The notes under the pieces are model-generated. The model was not told where the DNA came from, did not search any database, and saw nothing but the letters and a program-made list of their open reading frames with translations. From assembly GCA_002483465.1 (NCBI GenBank), contig DLHX01000017.1, forward strand, positions 17,581 to 81,580: a stretch of DNA of 64,000 nucleotides, read 5' to 3'. This stretch comes from Micavibrio sp. UBA7657. Its GTDB lineage: Bacteria; Pseudomonadota; Alphaproteobacteria; Micavibrionales; Micavibrionaceae. Within the stretch, counting starts at the first letter, position 1; every line of letters begins with the position of its first letter. This document shows positions 53,183 to 62,460 of the stretch, in pieces. Made by a program: the position numbers and the translations under genes.

Positions 53183-54886
53183 TTGAGCAATTTTGTAGAC
53201 ACAATGAAGCAGCTGGGACCCTCGCGTCTTGGCGTCATGGGGGCGATTCTGGTCGGCCTCCTGTTGTTTTTCGTGTTCGTATCGCTGCGGGTGTCCACGC
53301 CGGACATGAAAGTGCTCTACTCCGATCTCTCGACCGCCGATTCCAGCGCCATGGCCAGCAAGCTCCAGTCGGGTTCAATTCCTTTCGATGTTTCCGCCGA
53401 CGGCACGCGCATCATGGTGGCGGAAAAAGAAGTTGGCCGCGCACGCTTACTGCTGGCCGAAGCCGGACTGCCGAATGGCGGCTCGATGGGCTATGAAATT
53501 TTCGACAAGGATTCCGGTTTCGGAACCACGAACTTCGTCCAGAACATCAACCAGGTCCGCGCGCTCGAGGGCGAGCTTGCACGCACCATCAGTTCACTTC
53601 AGGGCGTTCACAATGCACGTGTACATATCGTCCTGCCCCAAAGAGAATTATTTAGCCGCGAAGCCCGCCCCTCCAGCGCCAGCGTATTCCTGGGCCTGCG
53701 CGGCACCGGCGGCATTGAGAGCTCGCAGATATCCGCAATCCAGTCGCTCATTGCCTCGGCTGTTCCGGGCCTGAAAGCGTCCAACGTTTCCATCATCGAT
53801 AACAAGGGCACCCTTCTCGCGCGCGGCGGCGAAGAGGAAGTCAATTTGATGACGATGAAGACCGAAGAAATGCGCCGCAATTACGAAACCAACATGACTT
53901 CGAAAGTCGAAGACCAGGTCAGCCGCATCGTCGGCTACGGCAATGTCCGCGCCACTGTCACGGCTGAAATCAATTTCGACCGCATCAGCACCAACGAAGA
54001 ATTGTTCGATCCTGAGCAACAGGTCGTGCGCTCGGCGCAGACAACGACTGAAAGCAGCACTGAACAGGGAGAAGGCGGCGAGGATGTGAGCGTCGAGAAC
54101 AACCTTCCCGGCGCCAGCGGCGATCTGCTCGGCGGCGGCCCGACGAACGAAAGCAACCGCACCGAGGAAGTCACCAATTACGAAATCGGCAAGACCATCC
54201 GCAGCACCATACGCGAGGTCGGCGAAATCAAAAAACTCTCCGTCGCCGTCCTGGTCGATGGCCGTTACAAGCCCGCTGAAAAAGCCGCCCCTGCCGAAGG
54301 CGAGGAAGCCAAGGAAGAAGACAAAGGCGCAAAACCTGAAATGGTTTACGAGCCACGTAGCGAACAGGAAATCACGCAGATCACGGCGCTGGTCAAAAGC
54401 GCAGTCGGCTTTAATGAAGAGCGCGGCGATACGATTGAAGTCGTCAACATGCAATTCGCCAGCGTCGACACTGATCAAGGCGAGTTCACCGACGACCGCA
54501 TGTTGTTCGGATTCGAAAAAAATAAACTGCTGGATGTGGCCGAGATCGTCACCGTGGCCATCATGATCATTCTCGTGGTCATGCTGGTGCTGCAGCCGAT
54601 GGTCAATCGCCTCCTGATCTCTGAAGCACCTGAGATCGACAACAGCCTTGAGGCCGACCTGCTGGGCGTGCGCCCGCCGAGCCCCGCTCTTACCGGCCCT
54701 TCCAACCATGAATTCATGGCGGCGCAGGGCGGCAAGGACGCCGAGGAGAGTTTGATCAACATGCAGGGTGTCGAGGGCAAGGTGAAAGCCTCTTCGGTCA
54801 AGAAGGTCGAGGAAATCGTGCAAAATTATCCGAATGAAACAGTTGCCGTTTTGCGTAGCTGGATGACCCAGGAACCGGGAGCTTAA
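53183..54886 (+). CDS. fliF: flagellar MS-ring protein FliF
   Basis: 567-residue MS-ring protein with two membrane helices (about 19-38 and 448-470). Periplasmic YscJ/FliF motifs are MKVLYSDLSTADSSAMASKL, ARLLLAEAGLP, ARVHIVLPQRELFSREARPS, ASVFLGLRGTG. A C-terminal FliG-binding segment (EEIVQNYPNETVAVLRSWMT) is present. The start is TTG at 53183 with AGGA 4 bp upstream; no ATG precedes the conserved N-terminus. First of fliF-fliG-fliH-fliN. Confidence 0.95.
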   Translation: MSNFVDTMKQLGPSRLGVMGAILVGLLLFFVFVSLRVSTPDMKVLYSDLSTADSSAMASKLQSGSIPFDVSADGTRIMVAEKEVGRARLLLAEAGLPNGGSMGYEIFDKDSGFGTTNFVQNINQVRALEGELARTISSLQGVHNARVHIVLPQRELFSREARPSSASVFLGLRGTGGIESSQISAIQSLIASAVPGLKASNVSIIDNKGTLLARGGEEEVNLMTMKTEEMRRNYETNMTSKVEDQVSRIVGYGNVRATVTAEINFDRISTNEELFDPEQQVVRSAQTTTESSTEQGEGGEDVSVENNLPGASGDLLGGGPTNESNRTEEVTNYEIGKTIRSTIREVGEIKKLSVAVLVDGRYKPAEKAAPAEGEEAKEEDKGAKPEMVYEPRSEQEITQITALVKSAVGFNEERGDTIEVVNMQFASVDTDQGEFTDDRMLFGFEKNKLLDVAEIVTVAIMIILVVMLVLQPMVNRLLISEAPEIDNSLEADLLGVRPPSPALTGPSNHEFMAAQGGKDAEESLINMQGVEGKVKASSVKKVEEIVQNYPNETVAVLRSWMTQEPGA

Positions 54887-54892
54887 CGAGCC

Positions 54893-55918
54893 ATGGCATT
54901 ACGCGTCCGCGAAGATTACCGCACCCTTACCGGCCCTGAAAAAGCGGCCATCCTGATGCTTTCGCTTGGCGAAGATCAGACTGCCAAGATTTTCGAGCAT
55001 ATGGATGATGACGAGATCATGGAAATTTCGCAGACCATGGCGACACTGGGCAAGGTCAGCCCGACAGTGGTTGAGCTCCTATTCGTAGATTTCGCCGAGC
55101 AGATGTCATCGACCAACGCCTTAGTCGGCACACAGGATTCAACCGAGCGCATGTTGAACAAAGCCGGTATTTCCAAGGACCGCATCGATAACATCATGGA
55201 AGAAATTCGCGGCCCGGCAGGCCGTAACATGTGGGAAAAACTCGGCAACGTGAACGAGGAAATTCTCTCCACATTCCTGCAAAAAGAATATCCGCAGACC
55301 GTGGCCGTCGTTCTCTCTAAAGTTTCGAGCGATCACGCCGCCCGCGTCCTCGCGATGTTGCCGGAAAACTTTGCGCTGGAAGTCATTCACCGTATGCTCC
55401 GCATGGAAGCCGTGCAGAAAGAAATCCTGGAAGAAGTCGAAAGGACGCTCCGCACCGAGTTCATGACCAACCTGGCGAAGACCCAGCGCCGCGACAGCTA
55501 CGAGATGATTGCGGAGATCTTCAACAACATGGACCGCAACGTCGAAGGCCGTTTCATGGAGCAGTTAGAAAAGAACTCGCCGGACGCCGCCGAGAAAATC
55601 CGCTCGCTCATGTTCACCTTCGAAGATCTCGGCAAGCTCGACCAGACCGCGATCCAGACGCTTATCCGCGCTGTCGACAAGGACAAGCTGCCGGTTGCGC
55701 TCAAGGGCGCCGCCGAAACGCTCCGCGAGCTGTTCTTTACCAATATGTCAGAACGTGCCGCGAAGATCCTCAAGGAAGACATGGGCGCGATGGGCCCTGT
55801 CCGCCTGAAGGACGTAGAAGAAGCGCAGCAATACATCGTCAACGTCGCGAAAGACCTCGAGGCCCGCGGCGAAATCGTCATCGCCACCGGCACCGAAGAA
55901 GACCAGATGATCTATTAA
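54893..55918 (+). CDS. fliG: flagellar motor switch protein FliG
   Basis: 341-residue switch protein. N-terminal ARM motif LTGPEKAAILMLSLGEDQTA; middle domain EYPQTVAVVLSKVSSDHAAR with the EHPQ-like motif; C-terminal torque helix with charged residues in KIRSLMFTFEDLGKLDQTAI and AAKILKEDMGAMGPVRLKDV. It lies 6 bp after fliF. Confidence 0.96.
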   Translation: MALRVREDYRTLTGPEKAAILMLSLGEDQTAKIFEHMDDDEIMEISQTMATLGKVSPTVVELLFVDFAEQMSSTNALVGTQDSTERMLNKAGISKDRIDNIMEEIRGPAGRNMWEKLGNVNEEILSTFLQKEYPQTVAVVLSKVSSDHAARVLAMLPENFALEVIHRMLRMEAVQKEILEEVERTLRTEFMTNLAKTQRRDSYEMIAEIFNNMDRNVEGRFMEQLEKNSPDAAEKIRSLMFTFEDLGKLDQTAIQTLIRAVDKDKLPVALKGAAETLRELFFTNMSERAAKILKEDMGAMGPVRLKDVEEAQQYIVNVAKDLEARGEIVIATGTEEDQMIY

Positions 55919-55940
55919 TCAGTTTATTGGTAAAGAGTAG

Positions 55941-56618
55941 ATGACAGGCAAAGCCATTCACGACGGTAAGAAATATTTCTTCAACGAAAATATTTTCGAT
56001 GACGGGCATACCGATGAACCCCCGCCGCCGTCATTCAGCGAACAGCAACTTGCCGAAGCCAAACAAAAATCCACCTCTGAAGGACGCCAGCAGGGCCTGA
56101 AAGAAGCGGAAACTTCGCAGCTCAAACTCACCGCGCAAATCCTCGATCAGATCAACAAGCAGCTCACCACCCTCACCGCCGCCGAAGCCCAGCGCGAAAA
56201 GATTTTCGAACAGGAAACGCTGGCGCTTTGCCTTTTGATTTTCGAGCGCCTGTTCCCGGTTTACAACAAGACCGCCGGCTTCGAGGAGTTGAAGCAATCG
56301 ATCTCCGACATCATCAAGCAGCAGGAAGGCCAGAATCAGGTCGCCGTCATGGTCACACCCGACGTTGTCGGCGCAATTGAAACCCACCTCAATTCCCTGA
56401 AAGAATCCGGCTTCGAAATCAAATTCACGGTCAAAGGCGATGAAACGCTTGCGCCTGGTGCCTGCCGCCTGGCCTGGCACGAGGGCGGCGCGCTCCGTAA
56501 CCCGCAGATGGTTGCGGATGAAATCAGGTCTTCCATAGAGCAGGTCCTTGCGAAAAAGGGCCTAAAAGGTCATGATAAGGTTGAGCCCGGGGTTCCCCCG
56601 GCCGGAGAAGGCGCATGA
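55941..56618 (+). CDS. fliH: flagellar assembly protein FliH
   Basis: 225-residue regulator of the FliI ATPase. A helical Gln/Glu/Ala/Lys-rich N-terminal region (FSEQQLAEAKQKSTSEGRQQ) precedes a C-terminal beta/alpha domain (VAVMVTPDVVGAIETHLNSL, ACRLAWHEGGALRNPQMVAD). fliI does not follow here; fliN overlaps its end by 4 bp. Confidence 0.85.
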   Translation: MTGKAIHDGKKYFFNENIFDDGHTDEPPPPSFSEQQLAEAKQKSTSEGRQQGLKEAETSQLKLTAQILDQINKQLTTLTAAEAQREKIFEQETLALCLLIFERLFPVYNKTAGFEELKQSISDIIKQQEGQNQVAVMVTPDVVGAIETHLNSLKESGFEIKFTVKGDETLAPGACRLAWHEGGALRNPQMVADEIRSSIEQVLAKKGLKGHDKVEPGVPPAGEGA

Positions 56619-56968
56619 GCACAGAAGATGATAAGGCCAAAAAAGGCATGAATCTCGGCGAAATCGACAACGATGCGCGCCTGAAGACTGATGTTAATGA
56701 ATTCGAAGTTGGCGAGCCGATGGCCAGCGATGTCAACGCGATTTATGACATCCCCGTCCAGATTTCTGCCGTGCTCGGGAAATCCACCATGCAGGTCAGC
56801 CAGCTCCTGAAACTTGGCCGGGGTGCCGTGGTCGAACTGGACCGTAAGGTCGGCGAAGCCATCGATATTTATGTCAACAACCGCCTTGTCGCCCGCGGCG
56901 AGGTCGTGGTTGTCGAGGACAAGCTCGGCGTGACGATGACTGAAATCGTCAAATCAGACCGCACTTAA
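56615..56968 (+). CDS. fliN: flagellar switch protein FliN
   Basis: 117-residue C-ring protein with a SpoA-type domain: IYDIPVQISAVLGKSTMQVS, LLKLGRGAVVELDRKVGEAI, DIYVNNRLVARGEVVVVEDK, GVTMTEIV. The charged N-terminal extension is short. Last switch gene of the fliF group. Confidence 0.95.
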   Translation: MSTEDDKAKKGMNLGEIDNDARLKTDVNEFEVGEPMASDVNAIYDIPVQISAVLGKSTMQVSQLLKLGRGAVVELDRKVGEAIDIYVNNRLVARGEVVVVEDKLGVTMTEIVKSDRT

Positions 56969-57060
56969 CAACCTCTTCCACATATATTGAATTTATTGGA
57001 AAACCCGGATTGGGAACTTTTTCCTTACATATTTATTGGTAACCCGTAACATAAACTCGC

Positions 57061-57079
57061 CCCGTTTCAAGAAAACGGG
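57061..57079 (+). promoter_or_regulatory. leader hairpin before a small exported protein gene
   Basis: CCCGTTT (57061-57067) pairs with AAACGGG (57073-57079) around CAAGA, ending 6 bp before the AAAAGGAG ribosome site. It has no T-run and is probably an mRNA 5' stabilising element. Confidence 0.45.
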
Positions 57080-57099
57080 AATTGAAAAGGAGACTACCC

Positions 57100-57498
57100 A
57101 TGAAAAAGTTAGTATTGATTGCCGGGGCTGCAGCACTTGTATTCCCGGTTGTTGCGGAAGCAAAAGACACCCGCAACCACAACGAAGCCAGCCATTCCTA
57201 TACCTATAAGAAGGTCGATCAGTCCGCATCGTCGCACAATGACGGCGCTTACCGCATCGAAATGCAAAGCGAAGAGGATTTCCGTACGAATCCTGCAAAC
57301 CGCGTTGCGACCTTCACCACGTTTGAAGGCGAGAAGCTGATCATCGAAGGCAAAACGGTCTATAAAGTTGCTGCCAACGGCAACCGCTTTTACGCTCCGA
57401 ACGGTTCCTACATGACCCGCGAAAACCTGAACGTTGTTGTACAGGACGGACAGCTGGACCGTATCGAGGAACCCGCCACAATCGTAAGAGTTGACTAA
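57100..57498 (+). CDS. small exported protein of unknown function
   Basis: 132-residue protein with a signal peptide (MKKLVLIAGAAALVFPVVAEA), then a polar domain beginning KDTRNHNEASHSYTYKKVDQ and ending in a beta-rich segment (FTTFEGEKLIIEGKTVYKVA, RENLNVVVQDGQLDRIEEP). No family is recognised. A very strong ribosome site, leader hairpin and own terminator suggest an independent, well-expressed gene between fliN and flbD. Confidence 0.7.
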   Translation: MKKLVLIAGAAALVFPVVAEAKDTRNHNEASHSYTYKKVDQSASSHNDGAYRIEMQSEEDFRTNPANRVATFTTFEGEKLIIEGKTVYKVAANGNRFYAPNGSYMTRENLNVVVQDGQLDRIEEPATIVRVD

Positions 57499-57531
57499 CA
57501 GGCCTTTGCCTATCAGTTGACTGTTACCCTC

Positions 57532-57561
57532 AAAAAGCCTGCCCTCCGGGGCGGGCTTTTT
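57532..57561 (+). terminator. rho-independent terminator before flbD
   Basis: Stem AAAGCC-GCCC / GGGC-GGCTTT with a TCCG tetraloop and one mismatch, followed by TTTTT. It separates the small exported protein gene from flbD. Confidence 0.85.
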
Positions 57562-57618
57562 CTATATTGCGTCAATTACCCCATTTCACTGCGCGTTAAA
57601 CGCTGGTATATCAGTAGC

Positions 57619-58980
57619 ATGCGTTTGATGATCATCGGCCAGCTCGAAGGCTATATATCGCAGGCAGGCAAGATCGCCCTTCAAAAGGGGGCCAAGGTCG
57701 TCCATTGCGAGGATACCGAGCAGGCCATCGGCGCGCTGCTGAACGGCAAGGGTGCCGACCTCGTGATGATCGACGTCAAACAGAAAATCGGCGAATTCGT
57801 CGAGCGCCTGAAACTGGAGCGCATCCATATTCCCGTCATCGCCTGCGGTATCAACAACGACGCCCGCGCCGCCGTAAAAGCCATCCAGCAAGGCGCGAAG
57901 GAATACATCCCGCTGCCCCCGGATTCCGAATTGATCGGCGCGCTGCTCGCTGCCGTCACCGAAGATAACAACACCATGATCGCGGGCGATGCCGTGATGA
58001 AAGATGTCGTGAAGCTCGGCGACAAGATCGCGCCTTCCGAAGCCACCGTTCTTATCACCGGCGAATCCGGCACAGGTAAAGAGGTGATGTCGCAGTACAT
58101 TCACCGCAAATCGAAACGCGGCAACGGTCCGTTCATCGCGGTCAACTGCGCGGCCATTCCTGAGAATCTTTTAGAATCCGAATTGTTCGGCCATGAAAAA
58201 GGCGCGTTCACCGGCGCAACCGCGCGGCGCATCGGTAAATTCGAAGAAGCCACCAACGGCACGCTCCTGCTCGACGAAGTGTCCGAGATGGCGCCGCAGC
58301 TCCAGGCGAAGTTACTGCGTGTACTGCAGGAAAAAGAAATCACCCGCGTCGGCTCGAACGATGCGGTGAAAGTCGATGTGCGGATTATCGCGACCTCCAA
58401 CCGCGACTTAGAGGCGTATGTGAAGTCGGGCGGCTTCCGCGAAGATCTTTATTTCCGTCTTAATGTTGTAAACTTGCGCCTGCCCTCTTTGCGTGAGCGG
58501 CCGACCGATCTACCGGTGCTGGCGCAGTTCTTCGCCGACAAATACGCCGATGCTAATGCTGTAGGCCGCAAGAAAATCTCGGCGGCGGCAACGCAGAAAA
58601 TGAAATCCTACGGCTGGCGCGGGAATATCCGCGAGCTGGAAAACACCATGCACCGTGCGATCCTCGTTTCCATGGAAGACGAGATTGAAGCCGATGCCAT
58701 CCACATCGATACACCCGGGCATCTTTCGGTCGTGCCGAAAGAAGCGGCTGCAAAAGCGGAATCCAAACCTGTCCAGAATTCCGGCGCGGTGGAATCGCTC
58801 ATCGGACGCTCCGTTGCCGCCGTCGAGCGCGACCTTATCATCAACACGTTGGAACACTGCCTCGGCAACCGCACCCACGCCGCCAATATTCTCGGCATTT
58901 CCATCCGCACCCTGCGGAACAAGCTGAACCAGTACAAGGACGAAGGCGTGAACATCCCCGCTTCGGCTGCTGGCGAATAA
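57619..58980 (+). CDS. flbD: sigma-54-dependent flagellar activator FlbD
   Basis: 453-residue bacterial enhancer-binding protein. It has an N-terminal receiver-like domain (1-115), then an AAA+ domain with Walker A GESGTGKE at 148-155, the sigma-54 contact loop GAFTGA at 195-200 and Walker B LLLDEV at 216-221, and a C-terminal Fis-type helix-turn-helix (about 415-440, NRTHAANILGISIRTLRNKL). The ATG at 57619 begins MRLMIIGQLEGYISQAGKIA as in FlbD proteins; the longer frame reads through the terminator. It is expected to activate the sigma-54 promoters listed here under FliX control. Confidence 0.93.
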   Translation: MRLMIIGQLEGYISQAGKIALQKGAKVVHCEDTEQAIGALLNGKGADLVMIDVKQKIGEFVERLKLERIHIPVIACGINNDARAAVKAIQQGAKEYIPLPPDSELIGALLAAVTEDNNTMIAGDAVMKDVVKLGDKIAPSEATVLITGESGTGKEVMSQYIHRKSKRGNGPFIAVNCAAIPENLLESELFGHEKGAFTGATARRIGKFEEATNGTLLLDEVSEMAPQLQAKLLRVLQEKEITRVGSNDAVKVDVRIIATSNRDLEAYVKSGGFREDLYFRLNVVNLRLPSLRERPTDLPVLAQFFADKYADANAVGRKKISAAATQKMKSYGWRGNIRELENTMHRAILVSMEDEIEADAIHIDTPGHLSVVPKEAAAKAESKPVQNSGAVESLIGRSVAAVERDLIINTLEHCLGNRTHAANILGISIRTLRNKLNQYKDEGVNIPASAAGE

Positions 58981-59104
58981 ATCATTGAAATTACACACAT
59001 TTTTATGTTTTTAATGCACCAGTGACGATTTTTCGGTACACTGAAGGCAACTATAAAAATTACAAAAAACTAAAACTAAAGCGGCAATATATAAAGGTGT
59101 GTTC

Positions 59105-60151
59105 ATGAGCGATGATGACAGCTCTATTTCCGATTTGAGCCTTAGAAGGTTCTTCCCTGGATCGTTGGAGATTAAAGACCCCTCCGGTGGTCGCTATGGA
59201 AGTGATGTCCTCACAAGCGACGAAGCACCTGCATCTGTGGAACTAACTGCTACGAATCCTCCTGCTGCATCTCCCCCTCCTGCGCAAACGACGACGGCAA
59301 CTCCTCCGCCTGCAGGGAAAAAAGAAGAGAAAAAAGAAGAAGACGATATGGGCTGGGTCGCCACGGCGATGTTCAATTTCCTTCCCGACGGCGTTAAGGA
59401 TTGGGCGGGCACCGCCGCCATCCCGATGGTTACGCAGGGTCAGTCGCTGATTCAGAAATTCGGCAGGCCGAAAATTTCGAAAAGTCCCGCCGCCTATCTC
59501 AGCTGCATGACCGGCGAGAAGATCACCGAAATCCCCGAGAGCGTTTTCGATTATTCGAAAAAAATCCTGAAAATGCTGGGCCTTGGCGACAATCCGGAAC
59601 TGGCTGAAGCCCTTAGTGTGGGCTTCATTTCCTTCCTGCGGGGCTATCTGAAATTCATTCCCGGCGTCAAAGCATTCGAGCAGGCCGCCACTGGCGCGCC
59701 CAAATTTTCCGATCTCATCGGCTTCGGCACCAACGCGCAGACACTGCTTGGCCTTTTCAAGCTTGCGCCGGCAAATCAGCCCGTCGAGCCGGATTTGCTT
59801 TTCGCTCTGAAAGACATTTTCAAATCCCAGGGCGTTAAGGATATCGATAATTATTTCCAGTCCGACACGATGAGTTACGGCCAGTTTGTCGCTTCCTACG
59901 CCGCGCTTGGCCGCGACATGGTTGCGTCGAAACAATGGGAAGCCGATACCGCCAAAATCACCGAAGACATGAAAAAGACGGCGGACGAAGCTATCAAGAA
60001 ATACGGAATTTCCGATCCTGATGGTTCGCTCACCCTTGGGCTGGCCGCGGCGTCGGTTCATGGCGCTGATATACTCGTCAAGAACATGTTGGGCCCTGCT
60101 CCTGCGCCGACACCCGCAGCCGAGCCGCCAAAACCGGCCAAAGCGCCTTAA
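59105..60151 (+). CDS. orphan protein between flbD and flhA
   Basis: 348-residue protein not recognised. It has an acidic start (MSDDDSSISDLSLRRFFPG), a Pro/Ala/Thr linker ending in a Lys/Glu block (about 40-80), a largely helical globular region with several Gly/Pro-flanked hydrophobic helices (GWVATAMFNFLPDGVKDWAG, LSVGFISFLRGYLKFIPGVK), and a Pro/Ala/Lys tail. No signal peptide or continuous membrane helix was seen. ATG 59105 is chosen behind AAAGG; an in-frame GTG lies two codons earlier. Confidence 0.7.
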   Translation: MSDDDSSISDLSLRRFFPGSLEIKDPSGGRYGSDVLTSDEAPASVELTATNPPAASPPPAQTTTATPPPAGKKEEKKEEDDMGWVATAMFNFLPDGVKDWAGTAAIPMVTQGQSLIQKFGRPKISKSPAAYLSCMTGEKITEIPESVFDYSKKILKMLGLGDNPELAEALSVGFISFLRGYLKFIPGVKAFEQAATGAPKFSDLIGFGTNAQTLLGLFKLAPANQPVEPDLLFALKDIFKSQGVKDIDNYFQSDTMSYGQFVASYAALGRDMVASKQWEADTAKITEDMKKTADEAIKKYGISDPDGSLTLGLAAASVHGADILVKNMLGPAPAPTPAAEPPKPAKAP

Positions 60152-60170
60152 ACAGCCGCATTTCCTGCGT

Positions 60171-60199
60171 TTGCATGTCCGGGCCGGGCCGGATACAAT
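60171..60199 (+). promoter_or_regulatory. candidate flhA promoter
   Basis: TTGCAT (60171-60176) and TACAAT (60194-60199) are exactly 17 bp apart, 50 bp before the flhA ATG. The spacer is very GC-rich. Confidence 0.4.
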
Positions 60200-60249
60200 A
60201 AGCGCTGGTATTTTCGACTGTTCCTTCTTACTCCGACGACCTGATTTTC

Positions 60250-62394
60250 ATGGCCGACGTGCCCGGTTCAAGACTGCCTGCCACAACAACTTTCGCTGCC
60301 ACACCTGGCGGCGGGCCGACGGCTGGCGGCACCATGGCCGCGCTCGCTCCCTATTTCCGCGGCGACGTGATCTTCGCGCTCGCGATTGTCATGATCATCC
60401 TGTTCATGCTGATCCCGGTGCCGACTTTTCTGTTAGACTTCGGCCTGTCGATTTCCGTCGCGCTTTCGGTCATGATTTTGATGACCGTACTGTTCATTCA
60501 GCACCCCTTGGATTTCTCCACCTTCCCGACCGTGCTGCTCGTCGCCACCTCGCTGCGGCTTGCGCTGAACGTCGCCTCGGTCCGTTTAATTCTTGAGAAC
60601 GGCCATGAAGGGCCGGATGCCGCCGGTCACGTCATCGAGGCGTTCGGCACATTCATTGTCGGCGGCGAATATGTGATCGGCACAATCGTCTTCGCCATTC
60701 TCGTCATCGTCAACTTCGTGGTTATCACCAAGGGTTCGGGCCGTATCGCCGAAGTCGCGGCGCGCTTTACGTTAGACGCCATGCCCGGAAAACAAATGGC
60801 CATCGACGCCGACATGTCGGCAGGTTTGATTACCGAAGACGAAGCCAAAATGCGCCGTAAAAAACTCGAGCAGGAAAGCACCTTCTACGGCGCGATGGAC
60901 GGCGCGGCGAAATTCGTGCGCGGCGACGCTATCGCGGGCCTCTTGATCGTCTTCGTCAACGTCATCGGCGGCATCGTCATCGGCGTTGTTTCGCGCGATA
61001 TGTCGCTGGCTGATGCGGCGAAGAATTACACGCTCCTTACCATCGGCGACGGTCTTGTGACACAGATCCCGGCCTTGATCGTTTCGGTGTCCGCCGGTCT
61101 TCTGGTTTCAAAAGCGGGCGTCGAAGGTTCCGCCGACCAGGCGCTGTTCGACCAGTTCAGCCGCTACCCGCGCGCGATGGCGATGTCGGCCGGCCTGATT
61201 GCCGCGCTCGGGCTCGTGCCCGTCATTCCCGCCGCGCCATTCCTGACGCTCGCCGCCGTCATCGGCGGCCTTGCCTATATGTCGTCGCAGCGCCAGGCAC
61301 TCGCCGCTCAAAAAGAAATCGAGGCCAAAACCGCCAAGCCCGTCGGCGTCAAACCGGCGGAGGAGCCGATATCAAAAGCCCTCGCCATGGACACGATCCG
61401 GTTAGAACTCGGCTACGGATTGCTGCCGCTTGTGCAGGGCGAAGGCGGCAACAAGCTCACCGACCAGATCAAGGGCCTGCGCCGCCAACTCGCCGAAGAT
61501 ATGGGTTACGTGCTCCCTGCCGTGCGCATTCAGGACAATCTTCAACTTCCCGCCAGCACTTACACCGTGCGTATCAAGGAAATTGAATCCGGGCGCGGCG
61601 AAGTGCGCCCCGGCATGCTGATGTGCATGGACCCGACCGGCTCGCCTATTTCCCTGCCCGGCGAAAGCACGACCGAGCCGACGTTTGGATTACCGGCTAT
61701 GTGGATCGATGAGCGTTACCGCGAAGAAGCGCACTTCAAAGGTTACACTGTCGTCGATGCGCCGACCGTCATCACGACGCACCTCACCGAAATCATCAAA
61801 GACAATATGCCGGACCTGCTGAATTATGCCGAGACGCAGAAACTGCTCAACGAGCTTGGCCAGGAATATCAGAAGTTAGTGGCCGATGTCGTGCCCGCGC
61901 AGGTTTCGATCGGCGGCTTGCAGCGCGTTCTCCAGCGTCTGCTTTCGGAACGCGTTTCCGTGCGCGACATGCCCGCCATTCTCGAAGGTATCTCCGAAGC
62001 CGCCGCCTACACCAAGAACACCGCGCATATCACCGAGCATGTTCGCTCGCGCCTCGCGCGCCAGCTTTGCGATTCAGCGACGAACAATAACGGCGTCGTG
62101 CCGCTCGTCACCATGTCGCCGGAATGGGAACAGGCTTTCGCGGAATCGTTAGTGGGCGCGGGCGAAGACAAGCAACTCGCGATGCCGCCTTCTCGCCTGC
62201 AGGAATTTATCGGCGCCATCCGCGGCGCCTATGAAAGATTCTCGATGGAGGGTGAAATTCCCGTGCTCCTCACCTCGCCCGGCATCCGCCCGTATGTGCG
62301 CAGCGTGATCGAGCGGTTCAGGCCGCAGACTGTCGTAATGTCGCAGAACGAGATCCACCCGAAGGCGCGGATCAGGACGCTCGGGCAGATTTAA
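60250..62394 (+). CDS. flhA: flagellar export apparatus protein FlhA
   Basis: 714-residue export-gate protein that couples the proton gradient to export. It has an N-terminal Pro/Gly/Thr-rich segment and eight membrane helices in the first half. FHIPEP signature regions include SLRLALNVASVRLILENGHE, VVITKGSGRIAEVAARFTLD, MPGKQMAIDADMSAG and GAMDGAAKFVRGDAIAG. The cytoplasmic C-domain docks chaperone-substrate complexes (ends NEIHPKARIRTLGQI). It is separated from flbD by one orphan gene. Confidence 0.96.
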   Translation: MADVPGSRLPATTTFAATPGGGPTAGGTMAALAPYFRGDVIFALAIVMIILFMLIPVPTFLLDFGLSISVALSVMILMTVLFIQHPLDFSTFPTVLLVATSLRLALNVASVRLILENGHEGPDAAGHVIEAFGTFIVGGEYVIGTIVFAILVIVNFVVITKGSGRIAEVAARFTLDAMPGKQMAIDADMSAGLITEDEAKMRRKKLEQESTFYGAMDGAAKFVRGDAIAGLLIVFVNVIGGIVIGVVSRDMSLADAAKNYTLLTIGDGLVTQIPALIVSVSAGLLVSKAGVEGSADQALFDQFSRYPRAMAMSAGLIAALGLVPVIPAAPFLTLAAVIGGLAYMSSQRQALAAQKEIEAKTAKPVGVKPAEEPISKALAMDTIRLELGYGLLPLVQGEGGNKLTDQIKGLRRQLAEDMGYVLPAVRIQDNLQLPASTYTVRIKEIESGRGEVRPGMLMCMDPTGSPISLPGESTTEPTFGLPAMWIDERYREEAHFKGYTVVDAPTVITTHLTEIIKDNMPDLLNYAETQKLLNELGQEYQKLVADVVPAQVSIGGLQRVLQRLLSERVSVRDMPAILEGISEAAAYTKNTAHITEHVRSRLARQLCDSATNNNGVVPLVTMSPEWEQAFAESLVGAGEDKQLAMPPSRLQEFIGAIRGAYERFSMEGEIPVLLTSPGIRPYVRSVIERFRPQTVVMSQNEIHPKARIRTLGQI

Positions 62395-62460
62395 TTTCTC
62401 CGTTACCCGCTCAGGTTTAATGAAACTGCGCCTTTCTACCTTGTCTTTGCCATAAAATAA

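Noticed and set aside
52870..53307. 145-codon minus-strand frame upstream of fliF
   Set aside because: It runs antisense into the fliF start, covers the sigma-54 site, and has no ribosome site or recognisable domain.
53648..54823. 391-codon open frame on the minus strand
   Set aside because: It is a shadow of fliF, low-complexity Phe/Asp/His-rich, without a ribosome site.
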